Source of the DNA: Vibrio sp. S17_S38
GTDB lineage: Bacteria; Pseudomonadota; Gammaproteobacteria; Enterobacterales; Vibrionaceae
Reading direction: 5' to 3'
Length of the DNA: 64,000 bases
Assembly (NCBI RefSeq): GCF_014694375.1
Contig: NZ_JAAUWW010000014.1
Location: forward strand, 1-64,000
Program-made: the position numbers and the translations under genes
Notes under the pieces: generated by a model
The model's input: only the letters and a program-made list of their open reading frames with translations
The model's database searches: none
What the model was told of the DNA's origin: nothing
In this document: piece after piece, positions 56,397 to 64,000 of the stretch
How the letters are laid out: each line of letters starts with the position of its first letter
Position numbering within the stretch: the stretch's first letter is position 1

Positions 56397-57128
56397 ATGG
56401 ATATTATGCTATTTAGCAACGGTAAATTACCGGGCAATACTCAGATACTTGAATTTGGTATGAATTGGATAGAAAGCATGGTGAAGCGCACTGGGGCTAA
56501 AAACTTTGTATTTATTCCTTATGCGATGATCCGTGGTGATTACCAAGAGCGTACCGATCAACTCCAAGCAGGCTTTGGTAAGTTTGGTTGTAATATTATT
56601 AATATCGATCGCGCTGCCGATCCTGTCAAAGCATTGCAAGCTGCCGATGGCGTTTTGGTGAGTGGTGGTAACACTTGGGTTCTCAACAAAATGCTGCATG
56701 ATAAAGGTTTAGTTGGCCCACTTCGTCAAGCCGTGTTGCAACAAGATAAGCCGTATATTGGTTGGAGTGCGGGCACTAATATTGCCGCGCCAACCATGTG
56801 TACTACCAATGACATGCCCATTGTCAGCGCTGCGATTTTAACCTCGCTTAACTTTGTGCCATTTCAAATTAACCCACATTATATTGAAGCGTCGGTAGAA
56901 GGGCATATGGGAGAAACACGAGATGAGCGGATTGAAGAGTATTTGTTAGTCAACCCAAATCAAGTGGTTGCGGGTATTCCAGAAGGCACATTATTGCATA
57001 TTAAAGATGGGCAATTGACGTATCACGCTGCGAACAACAAGCCTATGAAATTGTTTGCTTATAAGCAAGAACCACAATACTTTGAGTCAGGTTCAGATAT
57101 TCAGTTTTTGATGGCAATGGGCTGCTAA
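56397..57128 (+). CDS. pepE: Alpha-aspartyl dipeptidase (peptidase E)
   Basis: A 243-residue cytoplasmic serine peptidase (family S51) that cleaves dipeptides with N-terminal aspartate. Nucleophile Ser124 in GWSAGTN, probable Asp139 (TTNDMP) and His161 (INPHYIE) form the triad positions. Length is slightly above the Salmonella enzyme (229). AGGAG sits six bases before the ATG. Single-gene unit with its own terminator. Confidence 0.94.
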   Translation: MDIMLFSNGKLPGNTQILEFGMNWIESMVKRTGAKNFVFIPYAMIRGDYQERTDQLQAGFGKFGCNIINIDRAADPVKALQAADGVLVSGGNTWVLNKMLHDKGLVGPLRQAVLQQDKPYIGWSAGTNIAAPTMCTTNDMPIVSAAILTSLNFVPFQINPHYIEASVEGHMGETRDERIEEYLLVNPNQVVAGIPEGTLLHIKDGQLTYHAANNKPMKLFAYKQEPQYFESGSDIQFLMAMGC

Positions 57129-57147
57129 GTTTTAATCATTTCAAATC

Positions 57148-57177
57148 AAAAGCACTCAAGTTTTGGGTGCTTTTTTT
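57148..57177 (+). terminator. Terminator after pepE
   Basis: AAAAGCACTC and GGGTGCTTTT (57148-57173 overall) pair around a six-base loop, with one G-U pair, then a T-run. Confidence 0.85.
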
Positions 57178-57187
57178 GTTTCCTTCA

Positions 57188-57216
57188 CTTGAAAGTTAAC
57201 CCTTGCATCCTTATAT
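57188..57216 (+). promoter_or_regulatory. Sigma32-type heat-shock promoter
   Basis: CTTGAAA (57188-57194) is a perfect sigma32 -35. After 14 bases comes CCTTATAT (57209-57216), six of eight matches to the CCCCATNT -10. It faces the small heat-shock gene, giving a leader of about 140 bases. Confidence 0.8.
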
Positions 57217-57222
57217 AGATAA

Positions 57223-57364
57223 AAGAAGATGATGCCGTTAGGGTCATTTTCGATTATTGCTTATTTAGTTTCGCCGTTAGGGTTACTGAAAAGCACACAA
57301 CTTAAACTGCAAGCCTCAATCGTTGAATACTTGCACACTATTGCTTAATAAAAAGGATAGTCTT
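57223..57364 (+). promoter_or_regulatory. ROSE-like RNA thermometer in the hsp20 leader
   Basis: The last hairpin pairs ACTATTGCTT (57337-57346) with AAGGATAGT (57353-57361) around AATAAA. It masks the ribosome site AAGGA with the UUGCU element characteristic of ROSE thermometers, leaving a single extra G (57343) opposite the AGGA. Upstream the leader holds two copies of GCCGTTAGGGT (57234-57244 and 57273-57283). Predicted: translation is blocked at low temperature and released on heating, on top of sigma32 control. Confidence 0.8.
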
Positions 57365-57802
57365 ATGCGTAATGTAGATTTTACTCCCCTATATCGTAAT
57401 GCCATTGGTTTTGATCGTTTATTCAATCTAATGGAATCCAATAATGCCAAGAACACTTCTGGTGGATACCCGCCGTATAATATCGAGCAAAAAGACGAGC
57501 ATCACTATCGCATCACGATGGCGGTGGCGGGTTTTTCTGATGAACAGCTAGATATCACCCAACAAGAAAATATGCTGATTGTACGTGGTGAGAGTCAAGC
57601 TGAAGAAGGCAAAAGTTACGTTTACCAAGGCATTGCCGAGCGTGATTTTGAACGTAAATTTCAGCTAGCTGATTATGTCAAAGTGATTGGCGCGACCATG
57701 GAAAATGGTTTGCTGCATGTCGATCTCGAGCGTGAAATTCCAGATGCGATGCAACCGCGTAAAATTGCGATTAATGGCAGTAAACTTCTCGAAGATAAAT
57801 AA
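57365..57802 (+). CDS. ibpA: Small heat-shock protein (IbpA/Hsp20 family)
   Basis: A 145-residue alpha-crystallin-domain chaperone. N terminus [20 protein letters not shown] is typical of IbpA; the alpha-crystallin domain covers about 35-125, with [14 protein letters not shown] near 111-124, and a C-terminal extension follows. It binds unfolding proteins and hands them to DnaK/ClpB. I chose the ATG at 57365 (AAGGA ahead), not an upstream ATG at 57323 within the thermometer. Only one ibp gene is present. The frame is followed by a terminator. Confidence 0.95.
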   Translation: MRNVDFTPLYRNAIGFDRLFNLMESNNAKNTSGGYPPYNIEQKDEHHYRITMAVAGFSDEQLDITQQENMLIVRGESQAEEGKSYVYQGIAERDFERKFQLADYVKVIGATMENGLLHVDLEREIPDAMQPRKIAINGSKLLEDK

Positions 57803-57834
57803 TCGAGTCGGTTGATATGTTAATAAATGAAGAT

Positions 57835-57860
57835 AAGGGTGCTGATTAGCACCCTTTTTT
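57835..57860. terminator. Terminator between hsp20 and the KTSC pseudogene
   Basis: AAGGGTGCT (57835-57843) and AGCACCCTT (57848-57856) form a 9-bp stem with a four-base loop and a T-run. It ends hsp20 transcription, next to the stop codon of the opposite-strand pseudogene. Confidence 0.9.
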
Positions 57861-57861
57861 G

Positions 57862-58382
57862 TTATTTAGAAAGTTTTATATATGGGTAAGTTCCTTTTAT
57901 TTCTTTGTTTAAAAATGTCCCTTTTGACTCTGAAGTTTTAAAGGATTCAAATATATCACTGGGCACATGGTTATAACGATATATTAAGGAGTCTTGAAAT
58001 TTTATATCTAGAACTTGGCTTAAATATGAATATCCATAACTGAGCATTGCAGTGCTATTACTAGGGTATTGATTAGCAATTGATGGTTGATGTTAAGTTC
58101 TGTAAACTTATGTAAAGCGACTTGTTTGAATTGCTGTAAGAAAGGCTCACTTGGGTTCCAAGAACCACTAGAGCTAATGCTAATATTAGGTGTTTTATCT
58201 TTTAAATTATCTTGAATGAAATTATGTAGTTAAATTATGTAGTTAAATTATGTTTTTGTTATAGCTTTTTTGATTTGTGAACATCCCATTAACGTAGTAA
58301 ACGCTTGTGCTATCCACATTGTCGATACAATTAGCATAAGATAAATTAGAAATAGATAAGATAAAATAATTATATATTTCAT
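57862..58382 (-). pseudogene. Decayed gene for a secreted protein with a C-terminal KTSC domain
   Basis: Reading from an ATG at 58382 (overlapping the upstream stop as TAATG), four protein-like segments alternate between two frames: a signal-like MKYIIILSYLFLIYL; then SYANCIDNVDSTSVYYVNGM and on to NKNII, ending at TAA; then HNFIQDNLKDKTPNISISSS with GSWNPSEPFLQQF; and finally a complete KTSC domain (YLSQVLDIKFQDSLIYRYNH, then VPSDIFESF, SKGTFLNKEIKGTYPYIKL). Breaks fall near 58340, in the 13-bp repeat at 58219-58253, and near 58085. Deleting one 13-bp copy restores the frame there but leaves one TAA. The YYVNGM segment resembles starts of alpha/beta-hydrolase-like proteins (inference). A 61-codon open part (57862-58047) holds the KTSC domain. 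Confidence 0.72.
58219..58253. repeat. 13-bp tandem repeat inside the pseudogene
   Basis: AAATTATGTAGTT occurs at 58219-58231 and 58232-58244, with a nine-base partial third copy at 58245-58253. The extra copy shifts the reading frame of the decayed KTSC gene. Confidence 0.95.
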
Positions 58383-59170
58383 TACTTCACCTTAAATGAT
58401 TGACAAATTTTTTCATCAATATAATTTTTATTCATATCGATTATTTTTGCTAGTTTTGATTCTGCCATACGATAAGCGTAAGAACGGTTAATAGTATTAA
58501 AATATAATTCTGAAGGTGGTGTGTATTCGTTATTTACATAATATTTATCTTGAGAGCAAGAGTATAATGAGCTGGATAAGGTAGTTATATTTTTAGCTGT
58601 TTCTTTATCTATTAATTCTGGCTCTATAAAATAAAATTCACTTATTGATCTCCAGCTTATCCCTAAAGCCTTAGCCAGTTCCTTATCTTTTTCATTACTG
58701 TAAGTCTCTTCAATTTTTTCTTCATACACATCATCAAGGCCATTATTGTTTGAGTCTATCCCTAAAATTGCTTCTTTACTTTCGGGATCTAAAGGTGTGT
58801 CTGGTTTCGTGGGCGGAGTTGGTTTCTCTGCTCCAATTAATATCAACCAAGAGTCACTATTATGCGGTGTCGAGCCATTGTTCCAGTATTTAGATAAATA
58901 GAATTTGTCTTGATAGGCAACCATATCACCACCGTGGTATGTAGTTGATGCATCCCATTCTGGCTTGTTGTTTGGGAATTTAATCCAGCCATCCCAATTG
59001 TTTTCATTATTGACTGGCGGTGAACTTTTGTTCCAGTGAGTAGAAACATAAATTACACCGTCTTTCGTGACCATATCCCCAGATAGGTAAGCTGTATTTT
59101 TATTCCAAGCCTCATAGGAATAGCTCAAAGATGAGTATAAAAATAAGCTTGATAGCAATAGCCTTTTCAT
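58382..59170 (-). CDS. Secreted protein with two CBM5/12-type carbohydrate-binding modules
   Basis: A 262-residue protein with a signal peptide (about 1-19, cleavage near SYS/YEA). Two tandem modules, about 21-64 (WNKNTAYLSGDMVTKDGVIY) and 71-112 (WDASTTYHGGDMVAYQDKFY), have the aromatic pattern of chitin-binding CBM5/12. A Pro/Thr/Lys linker leads to an uncharacterised C-terminal half opening with GIDSNNNGLDDVYEE, a Ca-binding-like acidic loop. No catalytic domain is seen. Its stop overlaps the start of the decayed KTSC gene, so the two were once a coupled pair. The codon usage is AT rich compared with neighbours. Function unknown; export and binding to chitin or a similar glycan are inferred. 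Confidence 0.75.
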   Translation of the reverse strand: MKRLLLSSLFLYSSLSYSYEAWNKNTAYLSGDMVTKDGVIYVSTHWNKSSPPVNNENNWDGWIKFPNNKPEWDASTTYHGGDMVAYQDKFYLSKYWNNGSTPHNSDSWLILIGAEKPTPPTKPDTPLDPESKEAILGIDSNNNGLDDVYEEKIEETYSNEKDKELAKALGISWRSISEFYFIEPELIDKETAKNITTLSSSLYSCSQDKYYVNNEYTPPSELYFNTINRSYAYRMAESKLAKIIDMNKNYIDEKICQSFKVK

Positions 59171-59325
59171 TATTTTTCCTTTGTTTAATCAATTGTTCAA
59201 AGGAAATTACTTAATTTTATGGGTAATGTTGAGTGAATTTTTTCTTAGGAAGAAAGAGAATGTTTTATTTTAGAAAGAGGTGAAATTTTAATGGATGAAC
59301 ATCAATAATTTCTTATTTTTGAGAG

Positions 59326-59365
59326 AAAAAACACCAAGATAACTAGGTTGTATATTGGTGCTTTT
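59326..59365 (-). terminator. Terminator after avtA
   Basis: On the minus strand AAAAGCACCAA and TTGGTGTTTTTT can pair (one G-U) over a 17-base loop, ending in T residues, just after the avtA stop. The rest of 59171-59387 carries only AT-rich sequence without a clear signal. Confidence 0.7.
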
Positions 59366-59387
59366 ATCGGGATAAATAAGATGAGCT

Positions 59388-60644
59388 TTAGCCTTGATAC
59401 GCCTTATTCACTTCCTCGGCAATGATCTCAATACCTCGCTGCATATCTTCATCACTTTGCACATAGTTCATGCGCAGGCATTGATGCGCGTGATCCCATT
59501 TTTCTGCTTTAGATTCTTGCCCAAAGAAAAAGTATTCGCCGGGAACAATTAATACCCCGCGAGCTTTTAAGCGTTGATACAATTCCATGGTAGTGATTGG
59601 TAGCTCGTCAAACCATAACCATAGAAAAATAGCCCCTTCCGGTTTATGAATTTTAAAACGAGGATCAGAAATAGCGGCTTGCAATAATTCCACCGCATGC
59701 AGGGCTTTGCGCTGGTAAAATGGCTTAATTACATTTTCGCTTAATGGTAATAAGTCACCTTGTTCTATCATGTGATTGGCAATAGCTGGGCCGATGCTGC
59801 ACGGCGCGAGGTTAACAATGCCGTTAATGTTGGTCATGGCTTGCGTCATTTCCTCACTGGCGATCACGATGCCGCAGCGCACACCAGGTAAACCCAGTTT
59901 TGATAAGCTCATGCACAATATGGTGTTTTGATTCCAAAAGGGCGTCACATCTTCAAAGATAATATTGGGGAACGGGGTTCCATAGGCGTTATCGATGATC
60001 AGAGGAATATTATTATCGCGAGCCAGTTTATCGAGCTTGCGAACTTCTTCATCAGTTAATACATTACCGGTTGGGTTGGTGGGGCGTGAAGCGCAAATAG
60101 CCGCTATCGAATCATCCACATGCACTTGCTCAAAATCAACGTGATATTTGAACATGCGATTTTCCAGTATTTCAATTTCTGGATGGTAAGACACAAAGAT
60201 ATCGTCATCGATTCCCGCATCGCTGTAGCCAATATATTCAGGTGCAAGTGGCAGAAGTATTTTCTTATGATGCCCATCACTTTGCTGACCTGCGAATAGA
60301 TTAAAAATGGAGAAAAAAGCACTTTGGCTACCGTTAGTGAGGCTGATGTTTTTACTGCTAATATCCCAACCATAAGTGTCTTTTAATAGTTTGGCTAAAC
60401 TTTCAGTAAAGGTATTTTTGCCTTGCGGGCCATCGTAGTTGGTCATGGCATTAATGAGTTCACCACTGGCGAGCATGTCGGCGCTGGCTTGTTTAAAATA
60501 TTCCACCATTTCTGGGATAGCGGCTGGGTTTCCCCCCCCAAGCATAATTGCACCCGGTGTACGCAGGCCGTCATTAAGATCATCCATTAACTGGGTAATA
60601 CCAGAATAACGATTGAACTTGTCACCAAATTTAGAAAACTGCAT
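59388..60644 (-). CDS. avtA: Valine-pyruvate aminotransferase
   Basis: A 418-residue fold-type I PLP aminotransferase (transaminase C) that interconverts valine/pyruvate and 2-oxoisovalerate/alanine. Near-complete similarity of pattern to E. coli AvtA: FGDKFNRYSGITQLMDDLND at the start, LTNGSQSAFF near 103-112, SRPTNPTGNVLTDEE near 186-200, and the PLP lysine in CMSLSKLGLPG near 247. A run of eight G residues encodes LGGGNP near residue 36. Related to the ilv pathway, although unlinked. Confidence 0.96.
   Translation of the reverse strand: MQFSKFGDKFNRYSGITQLMDDLNDGLRTPGAIMLGGGNPAAIPEMVEYFKQASADMLASGELINAMTNYDGPQGKNTFTESLAKLLKDTYGWDISSKNISLTNGSQSAFFSIFNLFAGQQSDGHHKKILLPLAPEYIGYSDAGIDDDIFVSYHPEIEILENRMFKYHVDFEQVHVDDSIAAICASRPTNPTGNVLTDEEVRKLDKLARDNNIPLIIDNAYGTPFPNIIFEDVTPFWNQNTILCMSLSKLGLPGVRCGIVIASEEMTQAMTNINGIVNLAPCSIGPAIANHMIEQGDLLPLSENVIKPFYQRKALHAVELLQAAISDPRFKIHKPEGAIFLWLWFDELPITTMELYQRLKARGVLIVPGEYFFFGQESKAEKWDHAHQCLRMNYVQSDEDMQRGIEIIAEEVNKAYQG
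60532..60539 (-). repeat. G8 homopolymer in avtA
   Basis: Eight G residues on the coding strand (C8 on the plus strand) encode Gly-Gly-Gly near residue 37 of AvtA. The frame is intact. A run of this length is prone to slippage, which would truncate the enzyme. Confidence 0.95.
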
Positions 60645-60737
60645 ATTTTATATCCAAGGTTACGGTTATCGATTGAATGCTGAAACATACCTGATTGTGG
60701 TGTTGATAAAAAGAGGCAGTGTAGAGGCGAGCAACAA

Positions 60738-60765
60738 AAAAGCCATGAGTTGAGTCATGGCTTTA
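60738..60765. terminator. Terminator after the potassium channel gene
   Basis: AAAGCCATGA and GTCATGGCTTT pair around a short loop; the minus strand ends in a T-run. It lies between the channel gene and avtA. Confidence 0.83.
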
Positions 60766-60785
60766 AGGGCTCGGTGAATAAGATA

Positions 60786-61814
60786 TTAAATAAAGGCTTT
60801 CCAATCAATGTTGGTGATGCGTTCATCTGCAATATAAACCAACACATCGCCAGATTGAATGACATGTTCCAGCGGTGGATTGAGAGCCAAGCCATTACCT
60901 TGATTAATGGCGATTAAAATCGCATCGTATTGCTGCTTAAAGCGAGAAAATATTGTATTAAAGCTGGTGGGTTGGCCTTGATATTTGACCATGTATTGCG
61001 TCATGCCGAGCGCGTTATTCACCAGTTCATAATGCAATTGACTTGAGCCGGGATCAACGGCTGATTTGGCTATCATTTCTGAGGCAATGGATGGAATGCA
61101 TTCGACATTCTTACAGTGCTGCTTAAGTAGGGTACCAAGATGTGCATCTCTAAAGTAGGTCACGATATGTGCGTTAGGATTTTCATTAGCACAATTTAAT
61201 CCAGCCGCCATAATGTCGTTATCGCTGTCTAAATCAATGATGATGGTTTTAGCTTTATTGACACAGGCTTTTTGCATATCGGCTTGGTCGGTAAAAGAGC
61301 TGACATGAACAAATTCGATCTTGCTTGGAAACGGGTTTTCAATTTCTTGTGCTGAACACAACACGATGTCTTGATGTGAGCTTTTGATTTCATGTAACAG
61401 CATTTCGATAAGGTGGGGTGTGCGTTCTTCGCTCCAACCTAAAATTAAAATATGATTTTCTACGTTCACTTTTTTGTGTCCCATTAGTCGTGCTTTCCAT
61501 AGTTGAATAGCATTAGCCGCTAAGCGGCCAACCACCATTGCAAATAGCCCCACGCCACCGGGAATAATAAATAGAGCGGTGATCCATTTTCCTAGTTCGG
61601 TTTGGGGTGACATATCGCCATAACCGACGGTTGATCCCGTTACCATGATGTAATAAATAAAATCAGAAAAAGGCGTTAAAGCCTCTTCTTGAGCAAAATT
61701 CAATAAACCCCAAGCGATGACCAAGTAGATCAGTAAAGCGAACAGTAGGTTTTGCCCGCTGAGTCGATTGAATTTAGCCGTGAACCAGCGGTGAAGCTGT
61801 TGCAATATTGGCAC
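60786..61814 (-). CDS. Potassium channel with TrkA-type regulatory domain
   Basis: A 342-residue two-helix potassium channel: membrane helix about 24-42, pore loop with filter TVGYGD at 62-67, second helix about 76-98, and a cytoplasmic RCK/TrkA_N domain from about 115 with the LILGWSEERTPHLIEML region, replacing the strict GxGxxG. C-terminal part ends with a TrkA_C-like segment. Resembles MthK/Kch-like channels; homologues lie next to glyS in vibrios. It may set membrane potential or balance Trk uptake. No name assigned. Confidence 0.87.
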   Translation of the reverse strand: MPILQQLHRWFTAKFNRLSGQNLLFALLIYLVIAWGLLNFAQEEALTPFSDFIYYIMVTGSTVGYGDMSPQTELGKWITALFIIPGGVGLFAMVVGRLAANAIQLWKARLMGHKKVNVENHILILGWSEERTPHLIEMLLHEIKSSHQDIVLCSAQEIENPFPSKIEFVHVSSFTDQADMQKACVNKAKTIIIDLDSDNDIMAAGLNCANENPNAHIVTYFRDAHLGTLLKQHCKNVECIPSIASEMIAKSAVDPGSSQLHYELVNNALGMTQYMVKYQGQPTSFNTIFSRFKQQYDAILIAINQGNGLALNPPLEHVIQSGDVLVYIADERITNIDWKAFI

Positions 61815-61852
61815 GTAAATCGAATCCTTTTCTTTTCGTACTCAAAAATAAA

Positions 61853-61882
61853 AAGCCCAAGCTAAATTATAGCTTGGGCTTA
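61853..61882. terminator. Terminator after glyS
   Basis: AAGCCCAAGCTA and TAGCTTGGGCTT form a 12-bp perfect stem with a five-base loop; the minus strand ends TTTTTA. It separates glyS from the downstream channel gene. Confidence 0.92.
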
Positions 61883-61951
61883 TCATGACCAATATTAACG
61901 TTAATCCCAAGAGTCTTTTAGTAACAACTCTTATCGGTTCACGTTATTGGT

Positions 61952-64000
61952 TTATTTTTGCAATAAAGAGATGTCCGCGATCTGTAAGAACAAGTTACGT
62001 AAGTTATTCAGCAGAGTTAAACGATTTTTCTTTAGTGCTTCATCGTCGCTCATAACCATCACGTTATCAAAGAAAGCATCCACTGGCTCACGCAGTGCTG
62101 CCAATTTACTTAACGCTTGTTGGTAATCACCCGTTGCGAATGCAGGTTCGAGTGCTTCGGTCATCACTTCAACTTCTTCTGCTAAAGCTTTTTCAGCATC
62201 TTCTTGCAATAAAGTAAGATCAATGTCGGCGCTTAATTTACCATCAAATTTAGCCAGAATATTACCCACACGCTTGTTTGCCGCCGCAAGTGCTTCGGCT
62301 GCATCTAGACCACGGAAGTGTGATACCGCTTTTACGCGTTGATCGAAATCTAATGGTTTAGTCGGACGACGAGCCAATACCGCTTGGATGATATCGATGC
62401 TAAAGCCAGCATCTTGATACCAAGCGCGGAAGCGACCAAGCATGAATTCAAGTACGTCGTCTTCTACATTCTTGTTACTAAGATCAACTTTAAATTGAGC
62501 TTTGGCTTGAGCAATTAATTCCACTAAGTCTAGGTTATAACCTTTCTCAACGATGATGCGCAAAATACCTAATGCAGCGCGACGCAACGCAAATGGATCA
62601 GAACCTTTTGGCGCTTGGCCAATACCGAAAATACCCACCAGCGTATCCAGCTTATCTGCCATAGCAACGCTTGCTGCTACATCTGAACTTGGTAGTGAGT
62701 CACCGGCAAAGCGTGGCATGTATTGCTCATTTAGCGCCACTGCTACTTCTTCATCTTCACCATCATGGCGAGCATAGTGCATACCCATGACGCCTTGAGT
62801 GTCGGTAAATTCAAATACCATTGACGTCATCAAGTCGCACTTAGCTAATAAGCCTGCTCGTTTTGATTTAACCACATCCGCGCCAATAGCTTCGGCAATT
62901 AAGCCCGCCAATTCAGTGATGCGATCGGTTTTGTCTTTAATGGTGCCAAGTTGTTTTTGGAAAATAGCCGTTTCAAGCTCTGGCAGATGGGATTCTAGCG
63001 TGCGCTTGCGGTCTGTATTAAAGAAGAATTCCGCATCGGCTAATCGTGGACGAACCACTTTCTCATTCCCTTCGATCACTTGGCGAGGGTCTTTTGATTC
63101 GATGTTCGATACGAAGATAAAGTTAGGTAATAGCTTCTTGTTGTCATCGTAGACAGGGAAGTACTTTTGGTCGCCTTTCATAGTGTAAACCAAAGCTTCA
63201 GAAGGCACTTTTAAGAACTCTTCTTCAAACTTAGCGGTTAATACTACTGGCCATTCAACCAAAGAAGTCACTTCTTCGACTAGATCATCTTCTAGATCCG
63301 CAGTACCGCCAACCGCTGCTGCCGCTTTTTGTGAATCACGTAAAATGATCGCTTTACGTTCTTCGTAATCGGCCATTACTTTGCCTTTTTCAGCCAGTAA
63401 TGTTGGGTATTGATCGGCGTTATTGATAGTAAACTCACGTTCACCCATAAAGCGGTGACCACGAATAATGCGAGCAGACGCCACACCTAAGATTTCACCT
63501 TCGATAAGCTCATCACCTAACAAAATGGTCAAGGTTTTGACTGGGCGAATAAATTGGATGTCTTTATCTGCCCAACGCATTGGTTTGGCGATCGGAAGAT
63601 TAGCCAGTGCTTTAGCGGCCATATCAACCACTAAATCTTTTACCGCTTGGCCTTTGACTTGTTGTTTGTGCAGTAACCATTCGCCTTTATCGGTTTTCAC
63701 ACGCTCGGCTTGCTCAACCGTAATGCCATTACCGCGAGCCCAGCCTTGAGCCGCTTTGGTTGGGTTACCATCAGCATCAAATGCAGAAGCGATCGCGGGG
63801 CCACGCTTTTCAATGATTTTATCTTGTTGGCCTTCTTCCAAATCGGTTACTTTTAATGCTAAGCGACGAGGTGTGGCGTACCATTTAATTCCAGCGTGAG
63901 CGATATTCGCGGCTTTTAATTCAGATTCAAAGTTAGCTGCAAAGCTTTCCGCTAGCGTGCGAAGTTGTGTTGGTGGCAGTTCTTCTGTTCCGAGTTCGAT
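61952..64000 (-). CDS. glyS: Glycyl-tRNA synthetase beta subunit (5' end beyond the window)
   Basis: The beta chain of the alpha2beta2 glycyl-tRNA synthetase. The frame is open through the right edge: the last codons read [20 protein letters not shown], the canonical N terminus minus about four residues, so the start is just outside. About 682 codons are visible, including the central HD-like region and the C-terminal anticodon-binding domain (ending [13 protein letters not shown]). glyQ, the alpha chain, is expected immediately upstream, outside the window. Confidence 0.97.
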   Translation of the reverse strand: MELGTEELPPTQLRTLAESFAANFESELKAANIAHAGIKWYATPRRLALKVTDLEEGQQDKIIEKRGPAIASAFDADGNPTKAAQGWARGNGITVEQAERVKTDKGEWLLHKQQVKGQAVKDLVVDMAAKALANLPIAKPMRWADKDIQFIRPVKTLTILLGDELIEGEILGVASARIIRGHRFMGEREFTINNADQYPTLLAEKGKVMADYEERKAIILRDSQKAAAAVGGTADLEDDLVEEVTSLVEWPVVLTAKFEEEFLKVPSEALVYTMKGDQKYFPVYDDNKKLLPNFIFVSNIESKDPRQVIEGNEKVVRPRLADAEFFFNTDRKRTLESHLPELETAIFQKQLGTIKDKTDRITELAGLIAEAIGADVVKSKRAGLLAKCDLMTSMVFEFTDTQGVMGMHYARHDGEDEEVAVALNEQYMPRFAGDSLPSSDVAASVAMADKLDTLVGIFGIGQAPKGSDPFALRRAALGILRIIVEKGYNLDLVELIAQAKAQFKVDLSNKNVEDDVLEFMLGRFRAWYQDAGFSIDIIQAVLARRPTKPLDFDQRVKAVSHFRGLDAAEALAAANKRVGNILAKFDGKLSADIDLTLLQEDAEKALAEEVEVMTEALEPAFATGDYQQALSKLAALREPVDAFFDNVMVMSDDEALKKNRLTLLNNLRNLFLQIADISLLQK

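Noticed and set aside
58219-58253. CRISPR-like repeats
   Set aside because: Units are 13 bp, directly adjacent and without spacers; no cas gene in the window. The CTTTT tract was rejected for the same reason.
58248-58382. A 44-codon frame beginning MKYIIILSYLFLIYL as an independent small gene
   Set aside because: After the signal-like start it becomes unlike a secreted protein, while the other frame from about 58340 reads SYANCIDNVDSTSVYYVNG; a frameshifted larger gene explains both.

Overview
The window is a chromosomal segment from a gammaproteobacterium of the family Vibrionaceae, most likely a Vibrio species (main chromosome). The evidence is gene order and protein identity: an E. coli-type replication origin between mnmG and mioC, the rpmH-dnaA-dnaN-recF-gyrB block, a complete F1Fo ATP synthase operon next to parA/parB, an intact ilvGMEDA operon, and the yrdA-yrdB-aroE-hemF-tsaC cluster beside a ribosomal RNA promoter. 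No tRNA or complete rRNA gene, insertion sequence, prophage or CRISPR array was seen. Nearly everything is core genome; the only clearly accessory stretch is about 57.86-59.17 kb.

Layout, left to right. (1) 1-290: two tandem, stringent-type rRNA promoters on the minus strand that fire off the left edge, so an rrn operon should lie just outside. (2) 0.3-14.8 kb: yrdA; the minus-strand run tsaC-hemF-aroE-yrdB; purEK under a PurR box; the minus-strand run lysM-dprA-smg-yrdD; then def-fmt-rsmB-trkA-trkH. (3) 14.9-22.2 kb: a HlyIII-family membrane protein, a Spo0M-like protein, a candidate 39-codon gene, yihD, ccoG, srkA, dsbA and comM. (4) 22.3-29.1 kb: a leader peptide and attenuator followed by ilvG-ilvM-ilvE-ilvD-ilvA, the branched-chain amino acid pathway, with the divergent punR/punC pair after it. 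(5) 31.4-44.5 kb, all minus strand: glmU, atpC-D-G-A-H-F-E-B-I (written here in map order, transcribed I to C), parB, parA, rsmG, mnmG. (6) 44.6-44.9 kb: oriC, with three GATC-headed AT-rich 13-mers spaced exactly 12 bp, three perfect DnaA boxes and twelve GATC sites. (7) 45.0-49.4 kb, minus strand: mioC, mnmE, yidC, yidD, rnpA, rpmH. (8) 50.0-56.2 kb: dnaA-dnaN-recF-gyrB. (9) 56.4-64 kb: pepE, a small heat-shock protein with a sigma32-type promoter and a ROSE-like RNA thermometer, the accessory pair, avtA, a TrkA-type potassium channel, and most of glyS running off the right edge.

The genes form recognisable functional modules: replication initiation and its control (oriC, dnaA, dnaN, recF, gyrB, parAB), ATP synthesis, tRNA and rRNA modification (mnmG, mnmE, rsmG, rsmB, tsaC), protein maturation (def, fmt, dsbA, yidC), potassium transport (trkAH, the channel), and amino acid, purine and heme synthesis.

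The observations most worth a second look are: a decayed secreted KTSC-domain protein gene joined by a TAATG overlap to an intact carbohydrate-binding-module protein (57.86-59.17 kb); a strong-ribosome-site 31-codon reading frame inside the atp operon between atpA and atpG; a 39-codon basic reading frame at 16.69 kb; a ROSE-like thermometer with a duplicated 11-mer in its leader; a parS-like palindrome in the 3' end of recF; and a probable rearrangement junction between punC and glmU that brings ilvA next to the ATP synthase cluster.
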